In this document: positions 33,039-44,818 of the stretch, in pieces
How positions within the stretch are numbered: the first letter of the stretch is position 1
Layout of the letters: each line of letters opens with the position of its first letter
NCBI GenBank assembly: GCA_031472005.1
Contig: PZJY01000006.1
Span: forward strand, 372,001-436,000
DNA length: 64,000 bases
From: Tetracladium setigerum
Lineage: Eukaryota; Ascomycota; Leotiomycetes; Helotiales
Direction: 5' to 3'
The notes under the pieces: generated by a model
Database searches by the model: none
Seen by the model: only the letters and a program-made list of their open reading frames with translations
Told to the model about the DNA's origin: nothing
Translations under genes and position numbers: made by a program

Positions 33039-35859
33039 CTCAGTCTTGAAATCTTGGCGCCGGACACTTGTTGACACTTGCTAAACATCCTCCAGTCGCC
33101 CAGACGAGTGCTTCTCCCTTTCTTGCATCGCTGGTCTGCAGCATCTGTTGTTCTGGCCTGCAGGCACCCAGTTAAGATCGTGAGAATCTCACAAGCCCAC
33201 GCGCCGCTGACGCGTCTGTCAACATTGAGATCTCGTTCCCTTCCCAAGTACCTCGTACATGGGTAAGTAAATGTAGGTTTCATGTCAGTGCGCACCTCTT
33301 TTCTTTTTGGTGGTATTTCTATGCTACCTGGGCATTAATTTTCAGTGGGACCTTACCTTGGCAAGTGAATTAGGGTACACGCCAAGCAATGAAATCGGAT
33401 ACTCCTTAATCCTCTCGAACACCCCCTTAATATCGACCGTGTTGGGCACACCATATTCCTCAACCGCAAGCTATGGCTCTCATTCCCAACATCATACGGG
33501 CACACGTTTCCTGAAGCGCATACTATGTAGGGAACCCGAAGTTAAGGGTTCACTATCTTCATGGCTTATTGCAAATCGTAACATACTCTCCACCTACCCG
33601 CAAGTGAATTGCTACTCTATCAATCGCAGATTTGAGTAGAGAGCGGTATGAAGCGCAAACGAATAGCCATATCGCCCTCGCAGTCTCCAGCTAAGAAACA
33701 CAAATCTTGTCCCGACCTCTTCACCAGGTCTCTCTCGTCTGTTCAACCTTTAATTGTGTCTGTGCCTGTTGGAATACCAGCGATGTCATCCCAATCGGGA
33801 CTACTGTATATTACGTAATCATTGGATCGCATACATGATGCGTCCAATCTCAGTTTCTCGTAGATAGAAAGAATCGAACACAAGGAACACTCTGAATACA
33901 ACCGAATACTACGCAGCAGAAGCAGCGTGGTGTGCCCCGTGTTTAGAGTGAACCGACAGTGCGCAAGCCCAATTCTTATCGTGTTACAGTCTTGGAGGCA
34001 AAGTTATTTTAGGAGCTCAGGTGGGCACGCGAATACTGACATCTCAACCCGCAGATTTCGTATCGAATACCCAATCTATCCCACGAAATCCTCTCCTAGC
34101 TCGCTCCCTCTCGCTCCCAAATATCTCTAATCTACGATCCCTTCCCGTCGTCGTACCTCTTTCCGAGAAAAACGTCCGAGCCATAAGTGCTAATCCCACC
34201 TAGCCCCTCACGCCCACCAAATCAGCCGCCTCATTCAAGTCTCGCTGACAATACTCAACGACGACGATAGGGAGGAGGCATTAGCTCAACGGCCAGAGTT
34301 TAGAGACAGGATAACCAATTCTCAGAATGAATTTTGTAAAGTGGGGTAATGGAACTCACAGCAGCATTACCACCTGCGTCGAGGACTTTGAAATCACATC
34401 TTGCGGCCAATGGTTGAGTACAGGAGACAATAACCCCCAGTACTATGTACAATACTTCTCCTACTCGGGAATTATACGAAATCTGGTTTCTTTGAAGGGT
34501 ATATGGCAAATTTACTTATCTCAACTTCCTGTCACCTTTTAACACAATATCCGCCTACTTTCTATCAGAGGACGTAAATTTGATTTAAAAAAATTGTATA
34601 GATAGAGCTTCGGGAATAGAAGATTTGTGAAAGAAACGCTAAGATAAATGTAGAGGTCTAGAAAAAACAAGTAATAGTGTTTAAAAGTCCCTACACTCCG
34701 TACTCCGGGCATGAGAATACCGACTCGGATTCGGTTCTCAAAAGATTTAAAGAAGAACTTTATTTACGGGCCTCTTTTTCTTCTTCTCTCCGTTTACTAT
34801 CTCCATCCCTCTCTCTCTCCATTGTTACCTCAATCGATCATCAACATTAGGCATCCATATTCCTCCTCATCATCCCTACACTCACCTGCTCACTCACTCA
34901 CTCACTCATTCTCTCTTTTTATATAAAAAATACTTTTATCTTTTAACTATCTTACTATTAACTGGTCCGAAACCTAGTATTGTGATCCTATAATAATCCT
35001 GCCTACGTATTACCTAAATTTGATACATATAATTCTCCTGTAGTTCTATAATCGTGAGTCCTGAAGCGACCTATCCTGTAATGCTCTTGATTCATGATCA
35101 CTGTTCTCCCAACACTAACCATAGTTTAGTGATCCAGATAATTAGTAAATCCGACAGCACGGAAGTAGATCTATATACTCGATTACAAAAACTCTTTCCT
35201 GGTGATTTTGAATTTTAAGTAAGCCCCTCCCCCGATTCCACACCATATATAAGTCCTTGTAGTCATATTAAGATAAATATCTAATCAATTTTGCTTTTCT
35301 AACTTTGCAACAGTGCTTATAAACTAAGCATCCTACGATAGCTTATATTAGTTAGAGCTCTATTATCCTGTTCCCTATCTAATATTAATCTTACTTGCAG
35401 AAAGGACAGCACTGGCTCATGGGGAAAAGTTGGGTCCGAGTAAGCAATGCATAACGGTCAGACTTGGACACTAGATGGTGGCGGAGGATATTTGAGGGTT
35501 CCTGGCTAGTGGCTAGCCATTTTAATACTAGCTAGCTGGTTACAGTATAATTACTTAGATACTCGACGAGTCTTGATGTAGTCTGGATAGAGGAGAAAAG
35601 CCAGGCGGGTTAATGAATTCCTAGAATTGAGTAATTCTCAAAAATAAGTAGAGGCACTCCCTTTTAAGGCGAGTTTATGCGTTGTCCATTATTCCAGAAC
35701 ATTCAACCTAGAAAAAACTACTAATGCTCGGAATATATTTGTGTTTTCCACAATCCTCTTGCTAGCAATGGAGAAGAAGTGGCGCCAATATTTCGACAAT
35801 AGTCTTTCAATATGCACACCGTCAAGCCTGTTTTCTCTCTCTCTCTCTCTCTCTTTTTC
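33039..35859. other. Gene-poor, partly AT-rich region
   Basis: No supported gene. A 56-codon frame from an ATG at 33648 (MKRKRIAISPSQSPAKK) and open stretches at 34021-34203 and 34327-34542 have no domain and no linking introns that I could justify. They may be decayed exons. From ~34560 to ~35420 the sequence is AT-rich with many stops on all frames and contains CCATATATAAG followed by TTTGCAACA, as at the end of an LTR. Short simple repeats occur at about 34884-34910 (CTCA) and 35831-35858 (CT). Confidence 0.4.
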
Positions 35860-37072
35860 TTATTCGGCGATAGGTCCAGTATATCTCAGATCGGGGTACA
35901 TTATATTCCCTCCTGTTAGGCGTCTCCAATCGATCCTCGATACACGGGGGTACATTATACTCGTTCCTGTTAGACGATTCAAATCAATCTTTGGATAACA
36001 GGGGTCCTAAAGAAGACAATTAGCTTCGACTTTGTGCATGGTTACGAGCTAAGATATCTCTTGAAAAGGGACGCTTAAGCTGGACTATACTCACGTCATC
36101 AAAAAAAGGTATCTCGCTGGCAGATGCTTCCATGGGTCCGTTCCACCCTTTGTCTAGATTATGTCTTCTCCAGCACCAAGTACAACGAATATTCCCGTCT
36201 CTAGGTGCTCTTGTACCACAAGGGCACCAAAACTGCAACAAATCGGTTAGTATGATCTCACTACTATATTAATCGCGTTACGATAGTTTCCGCTGAAGGA
36301 TTACGCCCAGTTATCTAGCTTACAGCCCTTTGTTCCTCATGGTCCCCAATCCACATACCCACTTCTTCTTCTGGGGTGCGGTCATTCCATTCCCACTCCG
36401 ATTTCGTTCGCCTAGCATAGTAATATGCATTTGGCTGATCCTCTTTGAGTTTGCAGGGCAGGCATATCCATCGTGTATACTGGTCGCAGTCACAGTATTC
36501 TGAGAGCCGCAAAGGGAGATCACGTTCTACATTTGCATCGCATGGCTTGCAATAGCAGACGATGGTGTGACTGTGGTACGCTGGATCGCGGTGCGGCCTT
36601 CGACGAGACTGGTAAGAGGGCATATCTCGAACTCGAGGCACGAATCGGCATTCCTAAATAGAGTTAAATCCAGATCTTGCTTCCCTTTAGATTAGAGCAC
36701 GACGATACTCACCTCACAGATATGCACCCCGCACTTAAGGCAGGGCAGCGCATTCGTGGCATCACACTTGCGGTTCCACACCCGAACCTCTATTTCTTCA
36801 TCGTAAATCACTTTCCTATACTTCCCAAATACGCAGTCCTCAGCGCGTATTAGATAAGGTCGTTGAAATTCTTGACGCGCTTTCAGGCCGCGTCCATCGC
36901 ACAGCGCTAAGCGCTTCAAATGATCAAATACTGGTTCGGATCCACGGATTACGGCGTAGATTTCCGTGCATGTTTTGGCGAGATGAAAGAGATCGAGGGT
37001 GCTAAGATTCTCAGCTATCATCTCGAGAATCTCATACTGCGAAAGCAGGGGAATTAAGAGTATGTTAGACAT
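35860..37072 (-). CDS. F-box-like, Cys-rich fungal protein
   Basis: Four exons, 37072-36713, 36653-36324, 36232-36095 and 36006-35860, give 324 residues. The N-terminus (LLSQYEILEMIAENLSTLDL...FHLAKTCTEIY) is an F-box-like domain, which in family members links substrates to SCF ubiquitin ligases through Skp1. The rest is rich in Cys pairs (CLKCGVHIC, CYCKPC, CDCDQY, CLPC, CPCG, CTWC), likely zinc-binding. The last exon contains two copies of a 14-residue unit, ID-RLTG--IMYP. If the last intron (88 nt, GTGAGT...TCTTTAG) is not spliced, the frame stops at 36020 instead. Substrates are unknown. Confidence 0.75.
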
Positions 37073-37234
37073 GGCCAGTGGGAGGTTGGTGGCAGCTCAC
37101 GAAGTCAAAGGGAAATTGAAGGGGGCATGAGAACTTGGTACTTAATCTAAGAAAGGCTTACTAAGCACCGATCAGGCATTCTAGCCAATCCGAGGACCTC
37201 ATGCTATTTAATGTTAAATGCACCGTAACCTTAA

Positions 37235-37633
37235 CTAGTGACAAAATGGATGTCTGAAGAAGTTGTTTTGGCTCTGATATCTGTATACAATATCCGGAAG
37301 TTCATTGGTTGTTTTAAAAATAACCCCACGTATACCACTCGAAATCAATTTTAAACTTTCGTGCTGGCCATGGGAGTGACTGACGGAAAGCCACCGTTTA
37401 AATTTCGGATTTTCTTGTTGGTGTTGGTGTTGGTGTTGCACTATACATAACAACTGGACATGTTGGTCTAAGCTTGCCAAACGATGCTCTTCCTTCAAAT
37501 ATACCTTTAGGTTCTGTACGTCCACAGGAGTAATACTGTAAATTATGTGTTTCAGGTAGTGCTTTAGCTGACGTGGAAGGTCATAGACGATCCCTTGAAG
37601 TAGAGAATATTTATAGCTGGATTTGTGTTGGAC
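37235..37633 (-). pseudogene. Isolated open exon-like frame, unknown
   Basis: A 132-codon frame runs from a possible acceptor (CTGACAG, exon start 37633) to a stop at 37235 with no in-frame ATG near its 5' end. It reads like coding sequence (LLQGIVYDLPRQLKHYLKH, then a Gln/His repeat from a GGTGTT microsatellite at 37415-37439, then PKFKRWLSVSHSH). No upstream exon was found. It may be the last exon of a decayed gene. The family is not recognised. Confidence 0.25.
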
Positions 37634-38098
37634 CTGTCAGATAGAGTGGCCAACAACCTTCTTCCCCTCATTCTGGGCAGTTACAATATCTGGCAACTTA
37701 CCTATAAATGACATATCAAGTATTAATTTAGATGTAGTATTTGTATTTCCATTTTGCGAGCCCGGAAGTTCTATGTATATATTGGTACAAACAAAATTAT
37801 TATAATTATACCTTTTGAATTAGACATTCAAATTGATCCTGCCATCTTGCGCTCCACACCATATCTGAATCTTGACGCTTCCTTACTTCCTAAAGTTCAG
37901 ACTCCAACTTTGCAGATCCACGCCTACTCGCCCTTCCACATACTTTAACAACACAACAACCATTTTTAAGATCATTCTCTTCAGTGCTATTTAACAATCG
38001 TCGTGAATATCTGTAAATCTAACCTTTTATTTTTTACGTCGATATTTCACACCAACAGTCTACTTATAACTATCGCCAAGCTCCAAAAATCCGCAGAA

Positions 38099-38673
38099 AT
38101 GCTCTTTTATTCCTTCAAAAAGCCAGCCATGATACTCCTCCTTCTTATCCAATTCATACTTGGTGCACCGACGAAGATATTGGAGGACCCAGAATACTGT
38201 CCATCCTACGTTGAGCCTACTTCCAGCGAAAAAAACTCTCCCATTGGAGGCTGGTGGAAAGGAAACAGTGATGGAAGTGGACTGGGTGCTAGAGAAATGG
38301 GGGAACTCGCGAAAGCTGCATTTGAGGACGCACTATTCATCGCCGCTCTGGAATAAAGGGACAAGCCTTCGGGGTTAACTGTATATGTGAATGGAAATCA
38401 AGACTTTGTGGTAGCGGCAATTGGAGGAGGTACCGGGGAGCACGGTGAAATCAATGTCAAAGAAATCTGCAAACTTAAGGGCATTGAATTCGACGGGAGG
38501 AAGATAGTAACGTACACAGAAAAGAAGGGATTTATTTCCGCGTGTCTAGCCTATCGCTGTCGAATATTATACATGAACACGTCGCCGAAGATTGATGTGA
38601 GCAACGACAATCAGCAAACAAATTCCACAATCCTAATAATATTATGTCATTCTTTTTCTGGCGATAGGCATAG
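38099..38673 (+). pseudogene. Secreted-protein gene interrupted by an in-frame TAA
   Basis: The ATG at 38099 opens a signal peptide (KKPAMILLLLIQFILGAP) followed by ~60 hydrophilic residues to TAA at 38354-38356. The same frame then stays open for ~80 codons (including DFVVAAIGGGTGEHGEINV and ISACLAYRCRILYMN) to a GTGAGC donor at 38597. A 71-nt intron with a CCTAATA branch site leads to a final Ala codon and TAG at 38671-38673. Continuity of frame on both sides and a good terminal intron argue for one gene with a nonsense change, which CAA to TAA would explain. A shorter 85-residue secreted product remains possible. The family is not recognised. Confidence 0.5.
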
Positions 38674-38684
38674 ATAATATTCAA

Positions 38685-38854
38685 GCAGGCGACGTATCAC
38701 GCTCGGTTCTAATCCAAAGAGCGGAATACTGGTGGTAGATTGAAAATCCGGCTTACGTCCATGCGCCCTGCAGGTGACGTATTACGCTCGATTCTAATCC
38801 AAAGAGCGGAATACTGCTAGTAGATTGCAAATCCGGCTAACGTCGCATGCGCTC
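38685..38854. repeat. Two 85-bp tandem copies
   Basis: Copy 1 starts at 38685 (GCAGGCGACGTATCACGCTC) and copy 2 at 38770 (GCAGGTGACGTATTACGCTC). They share TTCTAATCCAAAGAGCGGAATACT exactly except for the flanks and end near CATGCGC. Many differences are C/T or G/A transitions. The repeat lies just 3' of the interrupted secreted-protein gene. Confidence 0.85.
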
Positions 38855-39043
38855 GGCGCTGACTAAAACCGGCCATTCGGTGTATAGAGTAATTTGTAAT
38901 GCAACTTGCTAGAACACTGTAAAAAGTATCCCTCAAGTATCCGTTGATGCTCAGCCCTACGGAGGTATTCTGGCCGTTACTTGCAATATCTACGCAATCC
39001 TTTAGTCGATTGAATCACAATAAGTCACTCAATAACACACAGA

Positions 39044-40487
39044 ATGGTCGTACCAATCAAAGACACTGCAGAAGCAGCACCAAAACTCCCGGTTCCAAAC
39101 CCAATCACGCCCTACTGGGAAAGCAGAACGACTCATTTACTGGCCAATCACCGATCTACACCTGATCTTCCCACAGAGTGCGATGTCCTGATTATCGGAG
39201 TGGGCTACGCTGGAGTTAGCGCAGCATACAACCTGTTAAAGACAAACCCATCCACGTCAATTGTATTGCTGGAAGCCCGCTCAGTATGTTCAGGCGCGAC
39301 AGGACGAAAAGGAGGGCATTTGAGACCAGATCTCTATGAGCAGATCCCCAAGTACATACAACGGTACGGCGTTGATGCTGGAGTCCAATGGGCGGAATTC
39401 GAGCTTGCTCATATGGAAGCAATTTCGAAGTTGATCGCCGAAGAGCGAATCGATTGCGATTTCACTCTAACGAGGAGCACTGACACTTGGCTGAGCGACG
39501 AAGGTATGAAATTATTTGCAGTTGTGCAATCGACTGAGCCTTTCGTACTAATTTCATCTAGGAGCGAAAGCAGCCAAGGCTGCCTACGACCTCTTGGTAT
39601 CTCTACAAGTGCGCTACACGAACACCATTGATTTCGTTTACGGTCCTGACCAAGATGGAATTGTCAAAGGTGTCAAAGCTAGCGCGACTTATGAAGCAGC
39701 ATCTCTTGATCCGTATAAGTTCATCCTCGCCCTGTTGCAGCGGGTCCTGGAGATGGGAAAGCAGGTGAATTTGCAGACTCATACCCCTGCCACAGCTCTG
39801 CACGAAGATTCAGCGAATGGGGGATGGATTGTGGAAACTCCACGGGGAAGCATTAAGGCCAAGAAGATTGTCCATGCGAGTAATGCTTATGTTTCCACCC
39901 TTTTGCCGGAGTACTCAAAGAGCATCATACCCTGCAGAGGCCTTTGTACTCATGTTGCAGTCCCAGAAGGCAGATCGGGAGCAACGTTGACCAAGCTATA
40001 TGTTATTCGAGATGCTGCTGGCGTTCTTAGCTATCTGATTCCCCTTTCAGGTGCCGAAGGCGTCATTGTAGGAGGATCTAGCAAGTTGTTCCGCCCGTAC
40101 CCTCAACAATGGTACGATAATGTTGATGACAGTATCCTTATTGAAGCCTCCAGCGGCTTCTTCGACAACTTCATGCAACGCACATTCAATGGCTGGGAGG
40201 ACAGTAACGCGTACGTGAAGGAAGCCTGGACTGGCGTTATGGGTTACTCGTTCGATAGCCTACCGCACCTTGGAGAAGTTCCGGGGAAATCGGGCCAGTA
40301 CATCGTTGCTGGCTTTAATGGACATGGAATGCCTGTGATTTGGCTCGCGGCAAAGGGAGTCGCAGAGATGATTGCGACTGATAGAGCGTACGAAGACGTA
40401 AAATACTTGCCGTGGATAGGAAAGACGACTGCTGACAGGATTCGGGCAGCCCAAGAGGGACAAGAAGGTGGTGATATTTTCAACTGA
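39044..40487 (+). CDS. FAD-dependent oxidoreductase (DAO family)
   Basis: Exons 39044-39503 and 39562-40487 encode 461 residues, with a 58-nt intron (GTATGA...ATCTAG). The N-terminal dinucleotide-binding motif is DVLIIGVGYAGVSAAYNL followed by IVLLEARSVCSGATGRKGGH. This is the glycine-rich loop, the ribose-binding Glu and the GATGRNGGH-type motif of DAO-fold amine and amino-acid oxidases. The C-terminal flavin-contact region is YIVAGFNGHGMPVIWLAAKG. Many fungal relatives are annotated as FAD-dependent glycine/sarcosine- or amino-acid-type oxidases. The substrate cannot be read from the sequence. It is probably cytosolic, since there is no signal peptide or clear PTS1 (it ends GGDIFN). Confidence 0.9.
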
Positions 40488-43400
40488 TAGAAGTAGTGGG
40501 AATCTATGTGTTGGCTTTTGAGCAGAGAACAAAAAGATCAAGCGATTATATCCTTCTATAAATTATGTCAATCCCCCATGGCTTTACGTCCTTTAATGAT
40601 GTCGTCGTTCTAGATAGAAGCTACTAGGCTTTAATAAACACGTATAAGGTGTCCATGTGCACCTTCATTTACCATTCAGTTTTGAACACTCGAGACCGAT
40701 TGCCTTCCTAGGCTTCACTCTATATAACCCTTGCTTCGATCGGAGTGGATATCAACAAAAGTCTCCTGGGGATGAGAAATGTTCTCAACAACTATTAACT
40801 TTTTATAGCCACAAAATAGATTTAGTCAATTTAGGCCCGATTTTGAAAGTTCAAAATCACCAATACTCAATATTCTCCAGAAAGCATACAATATAGTATA
40901 AGTATAATCACATTTACAAAATGTTAATAGAAAGTAAGCAATTTTAGAACTTTTTTTTAATCTGCTTATGTTAGGAACCCTGATCATAACAGTTACTGTA
41001 GCAACTCTAGTGTGCTAGGCCCCTGCTAAGTAAGCTTCTGGACTCTACATATAGTGACACCTTCCTAATCCCTTTAGCTCTTTATATATAAAGAATATAA
41101 GAACCGTTTCTCTTGTTTTCTTTTTTTATTTATAAATAATTATTTATAGTTGCTAGAACTATAACTAGTACTAATTAGTATACTTATTAAGTTTAGTATA
41201 TAGATTAGCTAGGTTTATCTACTCTAAGTTATACTAGAAAAGTAAATCCACTTTACTCTCCCATCAATAAACAAAAAACAATTTAAAACCAACTCTCATC
41301 ATCCCATCAACGAAATTCCAGCGAAAATTATCCCATTTCGCAACGGATGCCCTCCGCTCCGCACCGATCAAGACAGTTATCCCCTAGGTGGATCTAAGAT
41401 CCCAAAAGCTGCTGCCTTCCTTCCCATCCCCGTCCCCATCTTTCCGACCAAATGGTGAAACGAGAGAGGTTGATCTACCATTTATGATTCTCTCAGCACC
41501 TTCTCAAATCCCGATTAAGGAATTGAAAGCATGATTATTAAGACATGAAAGGCTAGCGAGACCCATGAAGCCAGAAACTAACTAAACTAACGCAGTGTGA
41601 CAGCTCAACCCGACTCAGCAATTGATTTAAATCTGCGTGCGTTCTAGAAGGGAAAAAGTTAATCTGACAATCTGGCTCACCTCATCTTTCGGAGATTTCT
41701 TTTGTTGATCCTTCGACACTCGAGGGGGAGTCTCAACCCGCTTGGAAGGATTTCACTCAAAAGTATTGGCTTGTCTGGGTAGGTGGGTAAGGTAGGTAGG
41801 TAAGTTGAGATGATGAGATCCAGGCTTCCAGGCAACAGTAAAGTACCCTAGCTTACCTAGCTTGTGCGAAGTCCTGTACATACATGTGCGGCTTGAGTTG
41901 TATTTTGAGACTAAGGAATCTCGGTGCTACCAAAGCTAATCAATTATCTTGGGACTAAGAGAATTCCTAGGAAGACCTAAATAAGAATACTTAGATATTC
42001 TGTTTTTTTTCTTTGGAGAATACTTGTTGAGATGTTTTGACTTTTGATTTTTTTGAGGTCCTTACTTGCATTTGCATTGCAGATGGATGGTTGGATTTTG
42101 AGTGATTGGCTCTTGTTTATTCTGGGTTATATCTACAGGAATGTTTGCGGTGGTGAAGGTGGGTGTTTGTACGTAGTTTTGGTTGTGGTGGTGTGAAGGA
42201 TGGCACGGTGTGGCACGGTGTGGCACGGTATCGCATGGTGGGGTAGTGCCAGATTCGAACGGGTGTGCATGCTTTGATCTGCAGATGAGGACTAGGGTTA
42301 AGTGATGGATTTGGTTGAGGCGCACAAGACATCTCAGAATTTATATAGTTTTTTGTAGTAGGAAGGCGAACTCCGTGAATTTTGTTTGTGTACCGCTATA
42401 AATCTTTTTTAGAGAGGCAGAAGAGGGTCGAGTAGTGCATTTTCAAGTAGATTTTCGATCGAGGAAAAGGTGACTTTATTTTTGATAATTCGAAGATGTG
42501 TGTATCGTATGCGTGTCATGTATCATATGTCTCGGAGGTTATCGCCTCATTCGTGTTGTACTGCTGTAAGAGAATACCTACAGTACATTGAATGCAAAGG
42601 GATAGAATGTTACAATAAATGCAAGTCTTCCCGAGTCGGTCTTAAGGCCGAGGTGCGACTGACTGCTGTTATCAGACAGGGTGTTGAGGGTAGTACCATC
42701 GTATTTGGATCAGCTTAGCAAAGACCGCCACCATGCTGCTTCTTTCCTTTCGCCTCTCACTCACCTACCTGTCTTCCCTTCTTACCAGTTATTCCAACAG
42801 ATGCAGTCCAACACTGTCACTTCTCATAGAATGCTACTCTTGACCAGAAGAGTGAGTGAGTGTATGTACTGTACTTTCTGCTCTCGTGATAACAAAAACA
42901 TCCGAATCCACCGAGAGATGGTAAGCTACATCTCTTGGCGCGAGGTTGGATGGGATGGACCTCTCATGTGTTACACCGCAACACCCAACGCATGGGAAAG
43001 ATCCAATGAGATGATGATATGGTGAAGAGAGCGTTGATGGAATAGGGTAGGCACATGTACACAAGACAGACCCTTCAAGAAACAAACAAATTTTGCTTCC
43101 GATCTCACCACCGCGGTGCATGTTGATGTTGCATGCATCTCCTCCTTAGCTTGGGAGACTTGGAGAGCTCAAGGCAGCAACATAATCACATTTCAAGAGG
43201 GAGGACCCGTGCTGCTAGCACTAGGAAATTCTTTGCGACCGATTACGGAGGGATTCTAGCTGGGTTAGATGTTTATTAGGCGGTATCATTCTACCAAATA
43301 GGTAGTAGATTATCCACTTGCTTCAAAGTATCCCTAATCATGGGAATGGGGAGTCGTATGTTACTTTTCAAGGTAGCCTCCACCAAAGGTCCAAAGGTGG

Positions 43401-44675
43401 GCTCGTTTGATGCCGGCGTTAAAACCGGCAACGGCAAACGCCTTCCTCATCTTATTAACTTTTCCAGGCCGTCCCCCACATTTTGGCGTTTACGCCTCTC
43501 ACGCCATGATCGTTCACTTTGCTGTCGCTTTGGCCACGGTGTGATCCCCGCTCCAGCCCTCCAAGCAAGGCAGCAACTTTCTGTATCCCTGTACGAAGTC
43601 TGGGCTGCTTCTTTTGTCCCTTGTCCCTTGTCCCTTGTCTCTGCCACTTCAATTCTTATTCCAAGGTGTGTCGTCCCAAGGTACTGTATTGGTGATGCGG
43701 ATGTACTCTTTCAGAAATCGTCTCTTGTAATATAAAAATAAATATTCAGGAAAATGATGGAAGGGGATGTGCTGCGTAACAATAGATGTCCTGTGATATA
43801 TCCTTGGCTACTGTCATTGACGCTGAATTGCCCGTCGGCGATTGGATGATGCGGTGACAATTTGCTGCAAAAGCATCGTTCCGATCCAACCACAACTGCT
43901 GATCTCCACACTCTGCGGCTCAATACGGCATGTGGGGTGTTGATCTCGATGCTGGAGTTTGAAGTTCGTAGTTTTCGATAGGTTGTGGACGGTAAGCATC
44001 TTTACTGTTGCTTGACAGGGAAAACTGGTGACGTCTCCATTTCCTCCTCTGACTACTCCTGTAGTGGTACAAGTAAGGGACCACCATCACTTGGTTGGAT
44101 TGAGAGGAGGAGTAGATCGGAGCGCCACCTCTTACTAGTCCAACTTCTTATTTCCTCCTCGCGGTAGCTTGTTTAGCAACAAGCTCCCCTGGCTGGTTGA
44201 AGTGGAGCTTGAGCTTGCTAGTTGTCTTGGATGGATGCGAAGGAGTTCTTGCCATTATCACACGAATAATCTCGTCTTCGGTCGCGCCGAGATTGGTCGA
44301 TTCGCTTTCTCGATGCGATGTGTTGAATGTTGTGTCTGTTTTGACGTTAGCGCCATATAAATTTTCTGTTGATCATCGAGAGCTCACCACACCTCACATA
44401 CCTTGCACACCACACCTGCAGGGAGAGCTGTTTGATGATGCTGATGGTCTGCAGGGGCCCAACAGACATGGGAAGTTTCGAGGAGGAGGAGGAGAAGCTG
44501 GAGATGCTGACAGTTGGGAGCAGGGAGCAGGGGCAGCGGGGTCTGGGGAGCTGGGGTAGGTAGGTGTGGTGTGGTAGGAAGGGTGGTGGAGTTGGGAATG
44601 GGAAGTGAGAAAGCGAGAAAGTTTGTGTCTGGTTGGTTGGGTTGTGCCTTCACCTTCGCCTTCACTTCTCCCATG
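40488..44675. other. 4.2-kb gene-poor region with AT-rich relic and simple repeats
   Basis: No supported gene is found. At ~40840-41280 the DNA is very AT-rich. A segment from TGTTAGGAACCC (about 40968) through a TATATATAAAG box resembles a solo LTR, but its far end and target duplication are not clear. A perfect 10-bp repeat TGGCACGGTG x3 is at 42201-42230 with a fourth variant after it. TTGTCCC x3 lies at about 43614-43640. GGTAGG-type repeats are at about 41775-41800. The 131-codon frame at 43340-43735 overlaps the TTGTCCC repeat and has no domain. The last ~300 bp is the promoter of the transporter gene. Confidence 0.4.
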
Positions 44676-44684
44676 TATAAATAA
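44676..44684 (+). promoter_or_regulatory. TATA box of the MFS transporter
   Basis: TATAAATAA lies 143 bp upstream of the ATG at 44819 and is followed by a CT/CA-rich leader, the usual arrangement for a well-expressed fungal gene. Confidence 0.5.
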
Positions 44685-44818
44685 ACGCATCACCCCACCC
44701 GAAGATCTTTCTCTCTCCCCCCTTCCTCCCATATATATCCTCACTTCGCAATTGCGAACAGCGACCACCACATCTAACCCTCGCAGGTGATTGAGTGCCA
44801 ATCGACGCGACCACCAGT

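Noticed and set aside
33500..33560. 5S rRNA-like piece (CCCGAAGTTAAGGG)
   Set aside because: Only a short match. The rest of the 5S structure is absent.
42230..42340. tRNA on the minus strand (GTTCGAATC-like B box)
   Set aside because: No matching acceptor, D or anticodon stems.
43340..43735. 131-codon ORF
   Set aside because: It overlaps the TTGTCCC repeat and shows no family or leader.
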